DNA of 8,243 nucleotides from CAZADA01 sp964524065 (GCA_964524065.1 CAZGCB010000112.1:1-8243), one strand, 5' to 3'. Counted from the stretch's first letter, positions 1 through 6,861 are shown. Notes: generated by a model not told the origin, from the sequence alone. Numbers and translations are program-made.

Positions 1-806
1 AGGATGAACAGCGGGTCCTCCGCATTCATCGGCTCGGGCGGGCATTCGGGCTTCACCACGGCCGCCACATCGTGGAACCAGGTGTCCGCCGGGTGATCCA
101 TGTTGACGGTGTGGCCGGTGTGGCGAACCACCAGCACCGTGTCGACCTTGAGGTGATGCTGGATCACCGCTTCATCCACATTGTGCTTCAGCGGCACCGC
201 GCGTCCGCCGCGCCGGCCTTCATCGGCCGTGATGATGACACGCGAACCGCAATCCTCGACGCGCCCTGCGAGCGCTTCGGGCGAAAAGCCGCCAAACACC
301 ACCGAATGGATCGCGCCGATGCGCGTGCAGGCCAGCATGGCGTAGGCGGCCTCGGGAATCATGGGCAGGTAAATCGTGACCCGATCGCCCTTCTTCACCC
401 CGCGCGCCTTGAGCACATTGGCGAAAACACAGACTTTTTCGTACAATTCTTGGTAGGTGATGTGAAGGGTTTGATCCTCTTCATCGCCCTCCCAAATAAT
501 CGCCGTGTCGTTAGCGCGCTCGGGCAAATGCCGGTCGATGCAATTGGCCGACACATTGAGCACGCCATCGTCGAACCAGCGAATATGCAGGTTGTCCTTG
601 TCGTAGGACACGTCTTTGACCCGCGTGAACGGCGTCATCCAGGTGATGCGCTGGGCGTGCTCACGCCAGAACCCATCCGGATCGGCGACCGAGCGCTGGT
701 ACATCTCCTGATACTGCGCGTCATTGACGGTGCCTTCACGCGCAAACCCCGCCGGAACGGGGTAGGAAGCCGGGCTGTCTGGGGTGGTTATGGTTCGGTT
801 GGACAT
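1..806 (-). CDS. acs: Acetyl-CoA synthetase (AMP-forming), N-terminal part, cut by the left edge
   Basis: Activates acetate with ATP and CoA to acetyl-CoA through an acetyl-AMP intermediate in the cytoplasm. The 268 complete codons seen cover the Acs N-terminal domain and the first part of the AMP-binding domain. Diagnostic stretches include DPDGFWREHA (about 42-51), GDRVTIYLPMIPEAAYAML (140-158), the TRIGAIHSVVFGGFSPEAL run (161-179) and ITADEGRRGGR (192-202), which corresponds to the CoA-contacting loop in this family. The window ends at EDPLFIL, immediately before the expected YTSGSTG ATP-binding loop, so the catalytic motifs and the acetylated lysine region are not visible. The ATG at 804-806 is preceded by AAGGAG (815-820) at 8-nt spacing, which settles the start. 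It lies downstream of the porin on the same strand, 217 bp away, and belongs to the known CrbR/ErdR regulon elsewhere. Identity is very secure; full length is assumed to be about 640-660 residues. Confidence 0.97.
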   Translation of the reverse strand, partial: MSNRTITTPDSPASYPVPAGFAREGTVNDAQYQEMYQRSVADPDGFWREHAQRITWMTPFTRVKDVSYDKDNLHIRWFDDGVLNVSANCIDRHLPERANDTAIIWEGDEEDQTLHITYQELYEKVCVFANVLKARGVKKGDRVTIYLPMIPEAAYAMLACTRIGAIHSVVFGGFSPEALAGRVEDCGSRVIITADEGRRGGRAVPLKHNVDEAVIQHHLKVDTVLVVRHTGHTVNMDHPADTWFHDVAAVVKPECPPEPMNAEDPLFI

Positions 807-814
807 GGTGATCG

Positions 815-820
815 CTCCTT
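815..820 (-). promoter_or_regulatory. Ribosome binding site of acs
   Basis: AAGGAG on the minus strand, 8 nt upstream of the acs ATG. It fixes the start against in-frame upstream alternatives. Confidence 0.8.
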
Positions 821-998
821 GTGTCCCATCCCCGCCCGCGGGGCCGTCCACGCCCCCGCGTTCGGCGCCGACGGCGCCGCCCCCCATGGATGGAGAGCGG
901 CGCGCCCAAAATCGCCAAAACGTCATCGCGCGCCTCGTGCTTGGGCGAACGGCCCATGATGACGGTTCATGGCATCCAACGCGGCATCCTTCCTCACA

Positions 999-1022
999 GC
1001 CGATCCGGCCTCGGCGATCGGC
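999..1022 (-). terminator. Stem-loop just after the porin stop, possible weak terminator
   Basis: GCCGATC and GATCGGC form a perfect 7-bp stem around a 10-nt loop, beginning 1 nt after the porin stop codon. No T-run follows in the porin transcript direction, so it is not a canonical intrinsic terminator. It may be an mRNA 3'-end stabiliser, a leaky attenuator between porin and acs, or chance. Confidence 0.25.
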
Positions 1023-1023
1023 C

Positions 1024-2232
1024 TTAGAACGCGTACTTCGCCGAAACAGTGATGCGGGTCAGGTCACCTTCGCCATCCGCGCCGGACGGCGCGTCGATCG
1101 TCCGACGCCCGTGCAGAATCTCCGCCGACAGCGTGGTGCGCGGCGCCAGTTGATGCGTCACAACGCCCAGCAGCGATTCCACGCTCTCGGTTTCGCCCAC
1201 TTCGGAGTCCGCAAACAGCCCCGAATAGCCCGCCGTGAAGCGCCAATCTTCGGCCAAATCGCCGTGCAGCGCGACCAGGCCGCCCACCACCGAGATGGCT
1301 TCCAGATCACCGCTCGCATCCACCCGCGCGTCGCCGACCGCGGCCAGGCCGATATAGCGGCCCACGCCATCCCCGATCGTGGCGGAGAACTTCACGCCCA
1401 GCCCGTCAGTCAGTTTGACATCGCCGGCCGCGCTAAGGCCCCAGCCCAAGGCGTTGTCTTCCTCCACCGCTTGTCCGCCGCCATCGGTGGGAACAAGCCG
1501 CTCATCGACCAGATACCGCCCCAGCGCCGCGACCGAGATGTTCCCGAACTCGCCCTTCATCGTGTATTTCGCCACCACATCCGGCGCGAACCCGTCATCG
1601 GCCACGCCGCTGGCGGTGGCGCCGAAATCACGCGTGGTGGAGTTTTCCAGCGCAAACTGCCAATTGCCGTTGGTGTAGCGGACTTGCGGCTGGCGGACGA
1701 AAACCATGCCGTCGCTCAACCCCAAAAAGCTCGCACTTTCGGGAATGGAGCTGGTGTTTTGGAACGTCGACCAGGTCTGGCCGAACAGCCATGTGTCATC
1801 CACCGTGAAGAACGCGTGCCGCAACCGGGGCGCAAAGGAGTTGGACACCAACTCATTGCCCTGACCGGAGCCCAAAAAGTCCAACTCAATGCGTGACTTG
1901 ATAGTACGATCGCCACGTTTGCTGGACGTGGTTAAGAAAAACCGCGACGCTTCGGCGGTAAAATCCGTGTCCGGGACGTCTTCCCCTTCGCCGCCCACAG
2001 GCGTCACCGAAGGAATATAAAAGTCGCGCGCGATGGAGCCGCCCGCAATGTCACCATCGGACGTGGACGTTATATTGACATCCAGATCAATAAAGCCGCC
2101 AAACTTCACCAACGTGTCGCCAATGCGAAAACCGTCTTCTTCGTTTTGATCGGCGTGCGCGCTCGCCCCTAAGGAGAGCGCCGCAACGGCGCAGCCGGCC
2201 AGCCATGCTTGAGATTTGCCCAAAGGCTTCAT
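1024..2232 (-). CDS. DcaP-like outer-membrane porin
   Basis: A 402-residue outer-membrane beta-barrel protein that likely lets small anionic nutrients cross the outer membrane. Residues 1-27 are a Sec signal peptide: basic MKPLGK start, hydrophobic core, and A-H-A before Asp28. The mature chain alternates polar and hydrophobic residues as in a barrel and ends in KYAF with a terminal Phe, the usual outer-membrane assembly signal. Resemblance to DcaP-type porins lies in FGGFIDLD (about 45-52), EASRFFLTTSSKRGDRTIKSRIELDFLG, RLRHAFFTVDDTWLFGQTWSTF, and RQPQVRYTNGNWQFALEN. Acinetobacter DcaP is a trimeric channel for dicarboxylates and other anions. This one goes almost straight from the signal peptide into the barrel, without an obvious N-terminal coiled coil. 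The ATG at 2230-2232 follows a purine-rich GAGGGGAG (about 2237-2244). It is divergent from the response regulator and upstream of acs on the same strand, which suggests a role in acetate or organic-acid uptake; the substrate is inferred. Confidence 0.82.
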   Translation of the reverse strand: MKPLGKSQAWLAGCAVAALSLGASAHADQNEEDGFRIGDTLVKFGGFIDLDVNITSTSDGDIAGGSIARDFYIPSVTPVGGEGEDVPDTDFTAEASRFFLTTSSKRGDRTIKSRIELDFLGSGQGNELVSNSFAPRLRHAFFTVDDTWLFGQTWSTFQNTSSIPESASFLGLSDGMVFVRQPQVRYTNGNWQFALENSTTRDFGATASGVADDGFAPDVVAKYTMKGEFGNISVAALGRYLVDERLVPTDGGGQAVEEDNALGWGLSAAGDVKLTDGLGVKFSATIGDGVGRYIGLAAVGDARVDASGDLEAISVVGGLVALHGDLAEDWRFTAGYSGLFADSEVGETESVESLLGVVTHQLAPRTTLSAEILHGRRTIDAPSGADGEGDLTRITVSAKYAF

Positions 2233-2263
2233 CGTTTACTCCCCTCATTACTTTGTTTTCGCC

Positions 2264-2292
2264 AGTATCCATCAACAAATCCACACGCGCTA
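2264..2292 (-). promoter_or_regulatory. Candidate porin promoter
   Basis: On the minus strand, GATACT (2264-2269) matches the -10 consensus at four of six positions. It lies about 31 bp upstream of the porin ATG. The position 17 bp further upstream (2287-2292) has no good -35 hexamer but abuts the repeat/palindrome at 2291-2315. A poor -35 next to an activator-like site is the pattern of an activator-dependent promoter. This is a reading by eye and no transcript start is known. Confidence 0.35.
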
Positions 2293-2315
2293 TGGTCCTA
2301 TGGTCCTGAGACCAT
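2291..2315. promoter_or_regulatory. Candidate operator: tandem TATGGTCC plus palindrome
   Basis: Two adjacent copies of TATGGTCC (2291-2298 and 2299-2306) run into a perfect dyad, ATGGTC-CTGA-GACCAT (2300-2315), so three half-sites sit in 25 bp. It lies in the porin/response-regulator divergent gap, 58-83 bp from the porin start and 141-165 bp from the regulator start. It overlaps the position expected for the porin -35. Binding by the neighbouring LuxR-type regulator is an inference; a local repressor or another global regulator would fit too. I did not find TATGGTCC in the acs or kinase upstream gaps. Confidence 0.45.
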
Positions 2316-2395
2316 GCGTCACACCCCCCGCTTAACGCTGACCGTTTTGCGGTTCGCCGCGACGCAGCCTCGGGGCCCCAGCCCGTGAATTCCGC

Positions 2396-2424
2396 TTGGG
2401 CGAAACGGCCATCGGGCGTAGTGT
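2396..2424 (+). promoter_or_regulatory. Weak candidate promoter of the response regulator
   Basis: TTGGGC (2396-2401) and TAGTGT (2419-2424) are 17 bp apart, each matching three of six consensus positions. They would place transcription start near 2431, giving a short A-rich leader (the A-run within 2431-2444) before the Shine-Dalgarno. The match is poor, so this is only a suggestion. Confidence 0.22.
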
Positions 2425-2444
2425 TGGCGCAATAAAAAAATAAA

Positions 2445-2450
2445 CGGAGG
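2445..2450 (+). promoter_or_regulatory. Ribosome binding site of the response regulator
   Basis: CGGAGG ends 5 nt before the ATG at 2456 and supports that start, even though about 17 residues precede the first receiver strand. Confidence 0.75.
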
Positions 2451-2455
2451 AAACA

Positions 2456-3169
2456 ATGGAGGCGCCGGATCCAGGCGGTGAGTTTGAGCTCGACAGCGAA
2501 ACACCTCACATTGTGATTATCGACGACCATCCGATGGTTGCAGAAGCCCTCACCATGGCGATCCAGATCGCCGCCCCCCATGCACGCTTGCAGGCGCTGG
2601 AAACGTTTGAGGCGGCGCTTGGGCTGTTGGCGCAAGACCCGGCGGATTTGGTGTTGCTGGATCTGGACCTCGGCGCCGGCGGGGAGTGGGCCCCGCTAAT
2701 GCAGCTCGCGCGCGATTATCCGCAAACGCCGGTGGCCATCGTCTCCGCGACCAAAACGCCGCACATCATGCGTCAAGCGCGCACATTGGGCGCCGCCGGC
2801 TATCTGAAAAAATCCGCGGGGCTGTCGGAGTTGGGCGATGCGGTGCGCTCGCTCTTGCGCGGCGAGTTGGTGTTTCCCGCCGAAGCCGACGGCGCCGAGG
2901 CCCACGCGCCGGAGGCCGCCGATGCCGAGGCGATCGCCCGTCTGGCCAGCCTCACGCCCACCCAAGCGCGGGTGTTGGATGGCCTGCGCCGCGGTCTGTT
3001 AAACAAACAAATCGCGTATGAGTTGGAGATTTCGCTCTCCACCACCAAGGCGCATATGACCGCGATTTTCCGCAAACTGGGCGTGCAAAACCGCACCCAA
3101 GCGCTGTTGGTCGCACGTCATTTGGAGATCGAGCCGGCCGCTTCATCACAAGCCCCGCCGCCGAGCTGA
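2456..3169 (+). CDS. crbR: LuxR/NarL-family response regulator, CrbR/ErdR type
   Basis: A 237-residue DNA-binding response regulator, likely the partner of the adjacent sensor kinase and an activator of acetate genes. The receiver domain (about 18-135) has the acidic pair D23-D24 in IVIIDDHP, phospho-acceptor D69 in LVLLDLDL, S97 in AIVSATK, and K118 in GYLKKS, so all phosphorelay residues are present. A short Ala/Glu-rich linker (about 141-160) leads to the LuxR-type helix-turn-helix (about 163-226): LTPTQARVLDGL, NKQIAYELEISLSTTKAHM as recognition region, and IFRKLGVQNRTQAL. The length is a little above the usual 210-220 because of an N-terminal extension and a Pro/Ser-rich tail. CrbR in Vibrio and ErdR in Pseudomonas share this layout and activate acs. 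It is divergent from the porin and ends 2 bp from the convergent kinase stop. The family call is certain; the CrbR assignment rests on the kinase partner and the acs/actP context. Confidence 0.9.
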   Translation: MEAPDPGGEFELDSETPHIVIIDDHPMVAEALTMAIQIAAPHARLQALETFEAALGLLAQDPADLVLLDLDLGAGGEWAPLMQLARDYPQTPVAIVSATKTPHIMRQARTLGAAGYLKKSAGLSELGDAVRSLLRGELVFPAEADGAEAHAPEAADAEAIARLASLTPTQARVLDGLRRGLLNKQIAYELEISLSTTKAHMTAIFRKLGVQNRTQALLVARHLEIEPAASSQAPPPS

Positions 3170-3171
3170 GA

Positions 3172-6100
3172 TCACTCCGCCGCCACCCGGCGCGATTGAG
3201 CCATGAAGGCGTAAAGCGCCTCGGCGTCCACCGGCTTGGCGATCACGGCGCAGCCGCGCCGCCGCGCCTCGCCGTGCACATCCGGGGACGGGTCCGCGCT
3301 CACCAACGCCGCGCGCACATGCGCCCAACGCCCCGCGCGCAGCTGTCCAACCACATCTAGCCCGGTCAGGGTCTCCTCGTCGGCCAGGTGATAATCCACG
3401 AGCACCACGTCCAGATCGTCCGCCCGCTCCGCCGCCGCCAGCGCCGCAGCGCTGGTCTGCGTGGCGGTGTAGGCGCAGCCCCAACTTTCCAACAGCGCGC
3501 CCATGCCCGCGAGCACCGCCGGCTCGTCATCCAAGCACAACACCCGCAAGCCCCGCAGATCCGCCGCCGTCGCAGGCGTCGGCGCCATCGAAGGCGGGGC
3601 GGTTTTGGTCCAAGCTGCGGCCGGCGCGGTTATGGAAAATTTGGAGCCGCGGCCCAAACGCGAGCGCACCATGACCCGCGAGCCCAACAGCGCCGCCGCC
3701 CGCGAGGCGATGGCCAGGCCCAGACCCGCGCCGCGCGCGCCGGAACGATCGGTGGTGTGCAACCGGCGAAATTCCTGGAAAATGCGCCCCTGGGCGTCCT
3801 CGGGGATGCCAGGCCCCGTGTCCCACACCTCGATAGAAACGAACCGCCCGCCTCCGCGTTGACGCGCGGCCAAAAGAACGCCGCCCGTTTCGGTGTAGCG
3901 CAGCGCGTTGGACAACAGGTTTTGCACCACCGAGCGGAGCAAATCCTTGTCGGTCAGCGCCCAAATGTCAGTGTCACGCACCCGCAGCTCCACCGCCGCT
4001 TCGCGCGCGATGGGCGCGTGATCGTGGGCCAACTCGTCAAAGAACTGCGCCAAAGCAAAGCGCTGCACATGGGGCGCGACGCCGCCTTGATCGAATTTCG
4101 ACAAGTCCAACAGGCCCGTGAGCATGTCGTTCGCCGAGCGGATGGAGCGATCCACATTGGCCGCCAACCGTCCTTCAATCATGTCCGGCGCCGGCAGCCG
4201 TTCCGCCAGGGCCGCGGCGAATAGGCGCGCAGCGTTAAGGGGTTGCTGCAAATCGTGACTCGCAGCGGCGAGAAAACGGGTCTTGGTGACCTCCGAACGC
4301 TCCGCCAAGCGCCGCGCGCTGTCCAAATCATCCGCCATCGTGGCCAAATCACGGGTGCGCTCGGCGACCCGCTGCTCCAGCTCGGCCTTCGCCTCACGCA
4401 GCGCGCCCTCGGCGCGTTTTTCCGCCGTGATGTCCGTGAAGGTGGTGACATAGCCGCCGCCCGGCATGGGGTTGCCGACGATTTTCAGGGCGCGCCCGTC
4501 GCGATTGACCCGCTCAAAGGCATGCGGGCCGCCAGCCCGCAGAAACTCCAAGCGTCGAGTGACCTGCGCCTCCGCCTCCCCGGGGCCCATCTCACCGCGC
4601 TCGGCGTTATAGCGGATCAGATCCTCAATGGGCCGGCCCACGCGGATCAGATCCGGCGGATAGTCAAACAAGTCCCGATACACGCCATTCCAGGCAATCA
4701 GGCGCAAATCCTGGTCCACCACCGACACACCCTGGGTGATGTTCTCCAACGTGGCCTGCAGCAAATGGCGCTTGAACTGGCGCTCTTCATTGGTTTCGTC
4801 GAGGATGGCGAGGATATCCGTCAGCGGCACGTCCTCGCGCGACAGGGCCGAGCCCATGACGATGCGCGCCGTAGACGAACCAAGGGCGCCGGCCAACAGG
4901 CGCTCGGTTTTTTGGACAAGCCGCCAATCCGCCAAGCCCTGCGGATCGGCGTCCAGGCTAAGTTCTGTCACGAACCCCGCAAAGGCGCGCTGGGCGGCGG
5001 GCCGGGTCAAAAACCGCTCCGCCAAACTGCGCAAATCCCCGATGGTGACCTTTGCGCGGCCCTGGGCAAGCACCTCCTGGGCCGGTTCATCGTCACGACG
5101 GCGCACGAACGCGGCGGCTTGCACGCTGTCCACCAGGCGCGGGCGCGCGCGGATGGAGAACGCGATATAGAAGGCGAGATTGGCGCTGAGGCTGACCAAC
5201 GCGCCATGGGTGATGGGATCGTGCACCCCCGCGATGAGCCCATGGGGGTCGACAAACCCGCCCCACACGCTCTGCAGGCCAGACGCCGCCAGCCCCGCAT
5301 CGCCCAGCACCGCCGGCAGCACCAGCGTGTAGGCCCACAACACGCCCCCGGCCGCAAGACCCGCCAGCGCGCCATCGCGATGGCCGCCCGCCCAGAACAC
5401 GCCACCGATCAGCGCCGGCGCCAGCTGGGCCACCGCCACAAAGGCGATCAGCCCAATGTCCGCCAGAGCGCCGCTATCGCCGGCGGCGACCCAATAGCCA
5501 TACGACATCAGCATCAGCGCGACGACGACCCAACGCCGCAACGCCAACAACCGCCCCCCGTCCAGCGTCGGCGCGCCGCCGCGCCGGCCAGCCTTGAGGA
5601 TGAGGGGCGCCAAAATGTCATGGGTGATCATGATGGAGAGGGCCACAGCCGCCACCACCACCATGCCTGTGGCCGCCGACAAACCGCCCAAAAACGCCAA
5701 CAGCGACAACACTTCGCCCCCCAGGGCCGCTGGCAGCGCCAAGACATACAAATCCGGGCTCGCCGTCGCGGGCAACACCGCCCGACCGGCCAACGCGATG
5801 GGAATCACCAAGACGCTTGTCACGACCAAATACGCCGGAAACACCCAGCGCGCGCGGGTCAGCGCCGCTTGCCCCCCGCGATCAGGCGCCTCGGTGATGA
5901 GCATATGGAACTGCCGCGGCAGGCACAGCACCGCCGCCATGGCCAGACCCGTCAGGGTGATGAAGGTCACCGTCGGCGAGCCCATAGGAAACTGCGCTGT
6001 GAAGGCCGCCGATGTCGCCGTGTCGTCACCCCGGCCCTGGGCGAGATAGGCGCAGGCCAACACCGCGACCAACCCCAACGCCAGAATCTTCACCAGAGAT

Positions 6101-6696
6101 TCCAGCGCAATGGCGACCACCAGCCCACGGTTGCGTCGTGCGGCGTCGGCCGTGCGCGCCCCAAACAGGATGGCGAAAGCCGCCAACAGGGCCGCCACCA
6201 CAAACACGCCGGCGCGGCTGGGATCATCGGCGGCGGCCATACGCCCGCCGTCCAAGGCCGTGAGCGCCTCAAAACTCATGGCGACGGATTTGAGTTGCAG
6301 CGCGATGTAGGGCAACGCGCCCGCGGCGGCGAGGCCGGTCACCGCGGCGGCCAGCGCGCGGCTGCGGCCATAGCGCGCGGCGAGAAAATCCGACAAAGTC
6401 GCCAGATTGTGGCGCTTGCTGATGGCCAGGATACGCCGCAACATCATGGGGGCAAACGCGAAAACCAGAATGGGGCCCAGATAAATCGGCAGATAATCCC
6501 ACCCGCGCGTGGCCGCCGTGCCCACCGCGCCGAAGAACGTCCAGGAACTGCAATACACCGCCAAAGCGAGGGCGTAGAGCGTCGCCTCATGCCGCTGCAA
6601 ACGCGCGGCGAACCGCTCTTGATCGGCCAACCACGCCGCAAGAAACAGTACTGCGCCGTACACGGCGCAAATCAGGATCACCACACTCTGGTCCAT
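3172..6696 (-). CDS. crbS: Hybrid histidine kinase with SLC5 transporter domain, CrbS/MxtR type
   Basis: An inner-membrane sensor kinase of 1174 residues. Residues 1 to about 517 form a sodium/solute-symporter (SLC5) module of about 13 membrane helices, with conserved stretches such as YCSSWTFFGAVGTAATRGWDYLP (48-70), LPYIALQLKSVAMSF (128-142), CLPRQFHMLITE (258-269) and LSAATGMVVVAAVALSIMITHD (339-360). A cytoplasmic STAC-like segment (about 545-625) follows, then one PAS domain (about 642-760), a coiled-coil linker (755-805), HisKA with H814 in ASHDLQQPLNAARLF, and HATPase with N box around N926/N930, G1 DTGPGIP (959-965) and G2 GAGLGL (989-994). A C-terminal receiver has D1056/D1057, D1101, S1133 and K1154. 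All catalytic residues are present. This is the CrbS/MxtR architecture, in which the transporter domain is thought to sense or carry the substrate. The ATG at 6694-6696 follows GGAGGG at 9-nt spacing. Whether it transports acetate cannot be told from sequence. Confidence 0.93.
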   Translation of the reverse strand: MDQSVVILICAVYGAVLFLAAWLADQERFAARLQRHEATLYALALAVYCSSWTFFGAVGTAATRGWDYLPIYLGPILVFAFAPMMLRRILAISKRHNLATLSDFLAARYGRSRALAAAVTGLAAAGALPYIALQLKSVAMSFEALTALDGGRMAAADDPSRAGVFVVAALLAAFAILFGARTADAARRNRGLVVAIALESLVKILALGLVAVLACAYLAQGRGDDTATSAAFTAQFPMGSPTVTFITLTGLAMAAVLCLPRQFHMLITEAPDRGGQAALTRARWVFPAYLVVTSVLVIPIALAGRAVLPATASPDLYVLALPAALGGEVLSLLAFLGGLSAATGMVVVAAVALSIMITHDILAPLILKAGRRGGAPTLDGGRLLALRRWVVVALMLMSYGYWVAAGDSGALADIGLIAFVAVAQLAPALIGGVFWAGGHRDGALAGLAAGGVLWAYTLVLPAVLGDAGLAASGLQSVWGGFVDPHGLIAGVHDPITHGALVSLSANLAFYIAFSIRARPRLVDSVQAAAFVRRRDDEPAQEVLAQGRAKVTIGDLRSLAERFLTRPAAQRAFAGFVTELSLDADPQGLADWRLVQKTERLLAGALGSSTARIVMGSALSREDVPLTDILAILDETNEERQFKRHLLQATLENITQGVSVVDQDLRLIAWNGVYRDLFDYPPDLIRVGRPIEDLIRYNAERGEMGPGEAEAQVTRRLEFLRAGGPHAFERVNRDGRALKIVGNPMPGGGYVTTFTDITAEKRAEGALREAKAELEQRVAERTRDLATMADDLDSARRLAERSEVTKTRFLAAASHDLQQPLNAARLFAAALAERLPAPDMIEGRLAANVDRSIRSANDMLTGLLDLSKFDQGGVAPHVQRFALAQFFDELAHDHAPIAREAAVELRVRDTDIWALTDKDLLRSVVQNLLSNALRYTETGGVLLAARQRGGGRFVSIEVWDTGPGIPEDAQGRIFQEFRRLHTTDRSGARGAGLGLAIASRAAALLGSRVMVRSRLGRGSKFSITAPAAAWTKTAPPSMAPTPATAADLRGLRVLCLDDEPAVLAGMGALLESWGCAYTATQTSAAALAAAERADDLDVVLVDYHLADEETLTGLDVVGQLRAGRWAHVRAALVSADPSPDVHGEARRRGCAVIAKPVDAEALYAFMAQSRRVAAE

Positions 6697-6705
6697 ATCG
6701 GCGCG

Positions 6706-6711
6706 CCCTCC
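6706..6711 (-). promoter_or_regulatory. Ribosome binding site of the sensor kinase
   Basis: GGAGGG on the minus strand, 9 nt upstream of the ATG at 6694-6696, supports this start at the first residue before membrane helix 1. Confidence 0.7.
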
Positions 6712-6730
6712 GCCGTTGCGTTCCCCACGA

Positions 6731-6758
6731 AGTGTAAGCCTAAGTGAGATGTAACCAA
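6731..6758 (-). promoter_or_regulatory. Candidate promoter of the sensor kinase
   Basis: On the minus strand, TTGGTT (6753-6758) and TACACT (6731-6736) are 16 bp apart, with three and four matches to the sigma-70 type hexamers. The element lies between the actP terminator and the kinase Shine-Dalgarno, where an independent promoter is needed. It would give a leader of roughly 28 nt. Moderate to weak by eye. Confidence 0.35.
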
Positions 6759-6765
6759 TCGGTTA
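6752..6765. promoter_or_regulatory. Short dyad overlapping the kinase -35
   Basis: TAACC-AATC-GGTTA is a perfect 5-bp inverted repeat with a 4-bp centre, overlapping the putative -35 of the kinase promoter. It could be an operator, but 5-bp dyads arise by chance and there is no second copy in this window. Confidence 0.25.
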
Positions 6766-6804
6766 TGCGACTTACGCCCACCCGACCTTGGGCGAGTCTG
6801 TATG

Positions 6805-6838
6805 AAAAAAGGCCGGGGTTTGCGCACAAACCCCGGCC
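6805..6838 (-). terminator. Strong intrinsic terminator of actP
   Basis: In the minus-strand transcript a perfect 12-bp stem (GGCCGGGGTTTG paired with CAAACCCCGGCC), closed by a 4-nt loop, is followed at once by six U residues. It begins 23 nt after the actP stop. The plus strand has no comparable T-run, so it acts in one direction. It separates actP transcription from the kinase gene downstream. Confidence 0.93.
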
Positions 6839-6861
6839 CAAGTTTACCAAGGACTGACGCC

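Larger units (their letters stand above)
807..1023 (-). promoter_or_regulatory. acs upstream region with several short dyads
   Basis: This 217-bp gap separates the porin stop from the acs start. I found no convincing -35/-10 pair. It does hold a dyad CCATGA-N7-TCATGG (954-972), two direct copies of GGCATCC 12 bp apart (971-977 and 983-989), and two GC-rich hairpins close to acs. The hairpins are at 863-879 (7-bp stem, 3-nt loop) and 830-843 (CCCCGC/GCGGGG). As acs has its own strong Shine-Dalgarno and is a CrbR/ErdR target elsewhere, a regulated promoter here is likely, but co-transcription from the porin cannot be excluded. The base composition makes chance GC hairpins common. Confidence 0.4.

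Noticed and set aside
899..934. GGCGCGC/GCGCGCC inverted repeat with a 22-nt spacer in the acs upstream gap
   Set aside because: GC-only 7-bp stem with a long loop in GC-rich DNA; expected by chance.
736..957. Possible small minus-strand gene upstream of acs (73 codons)
   Set aside because: The first 25 codons look moderately coding-like, but the rest is Arg-rich from GC-rich sequence. It overlaps the acs start in another frame and I saw no convincing ribosome binding site.
72..959. Plus-strand open frame of 295 codons opposite acs
   Set aside because: The minus strand encodes unmistakable acetyl-CoA synthetase; the plus-strand product is a shadow.
784..1896. Plus-strand open frame of 370 codons opposite the porin
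   Set aside because: Low-complexity Arg/Gln/His/Ala composition and no domain; the minus-strand porin has signal peptide, barrel motifs and ribosome binding site.
2087..2635. Minus-strand open frame spanning the porin/regulator gap
   Set aside because: It overlaps both the porin 5' end and the regulator 5' end in wrong frames, has no domain, and would erase a clear divergent promoter region.
4243..6747. Very long plus-strand open frame (834 codons) opposite the sensor kinase
   Set aside because: It mirrors the kinase gene and is dominated by Arg, Gln, His and Ala with no recognisable domain. Long antisense frames are expected opposite GC-rich genes, and the kinase is unmistakable.
6811..6838. 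Terminator acting on the plus strand, or a repeat family element
   Set aside because: No T-run follows on the plus strand, there is no plus-strand gene to end there, and no other copy occurs in the window.
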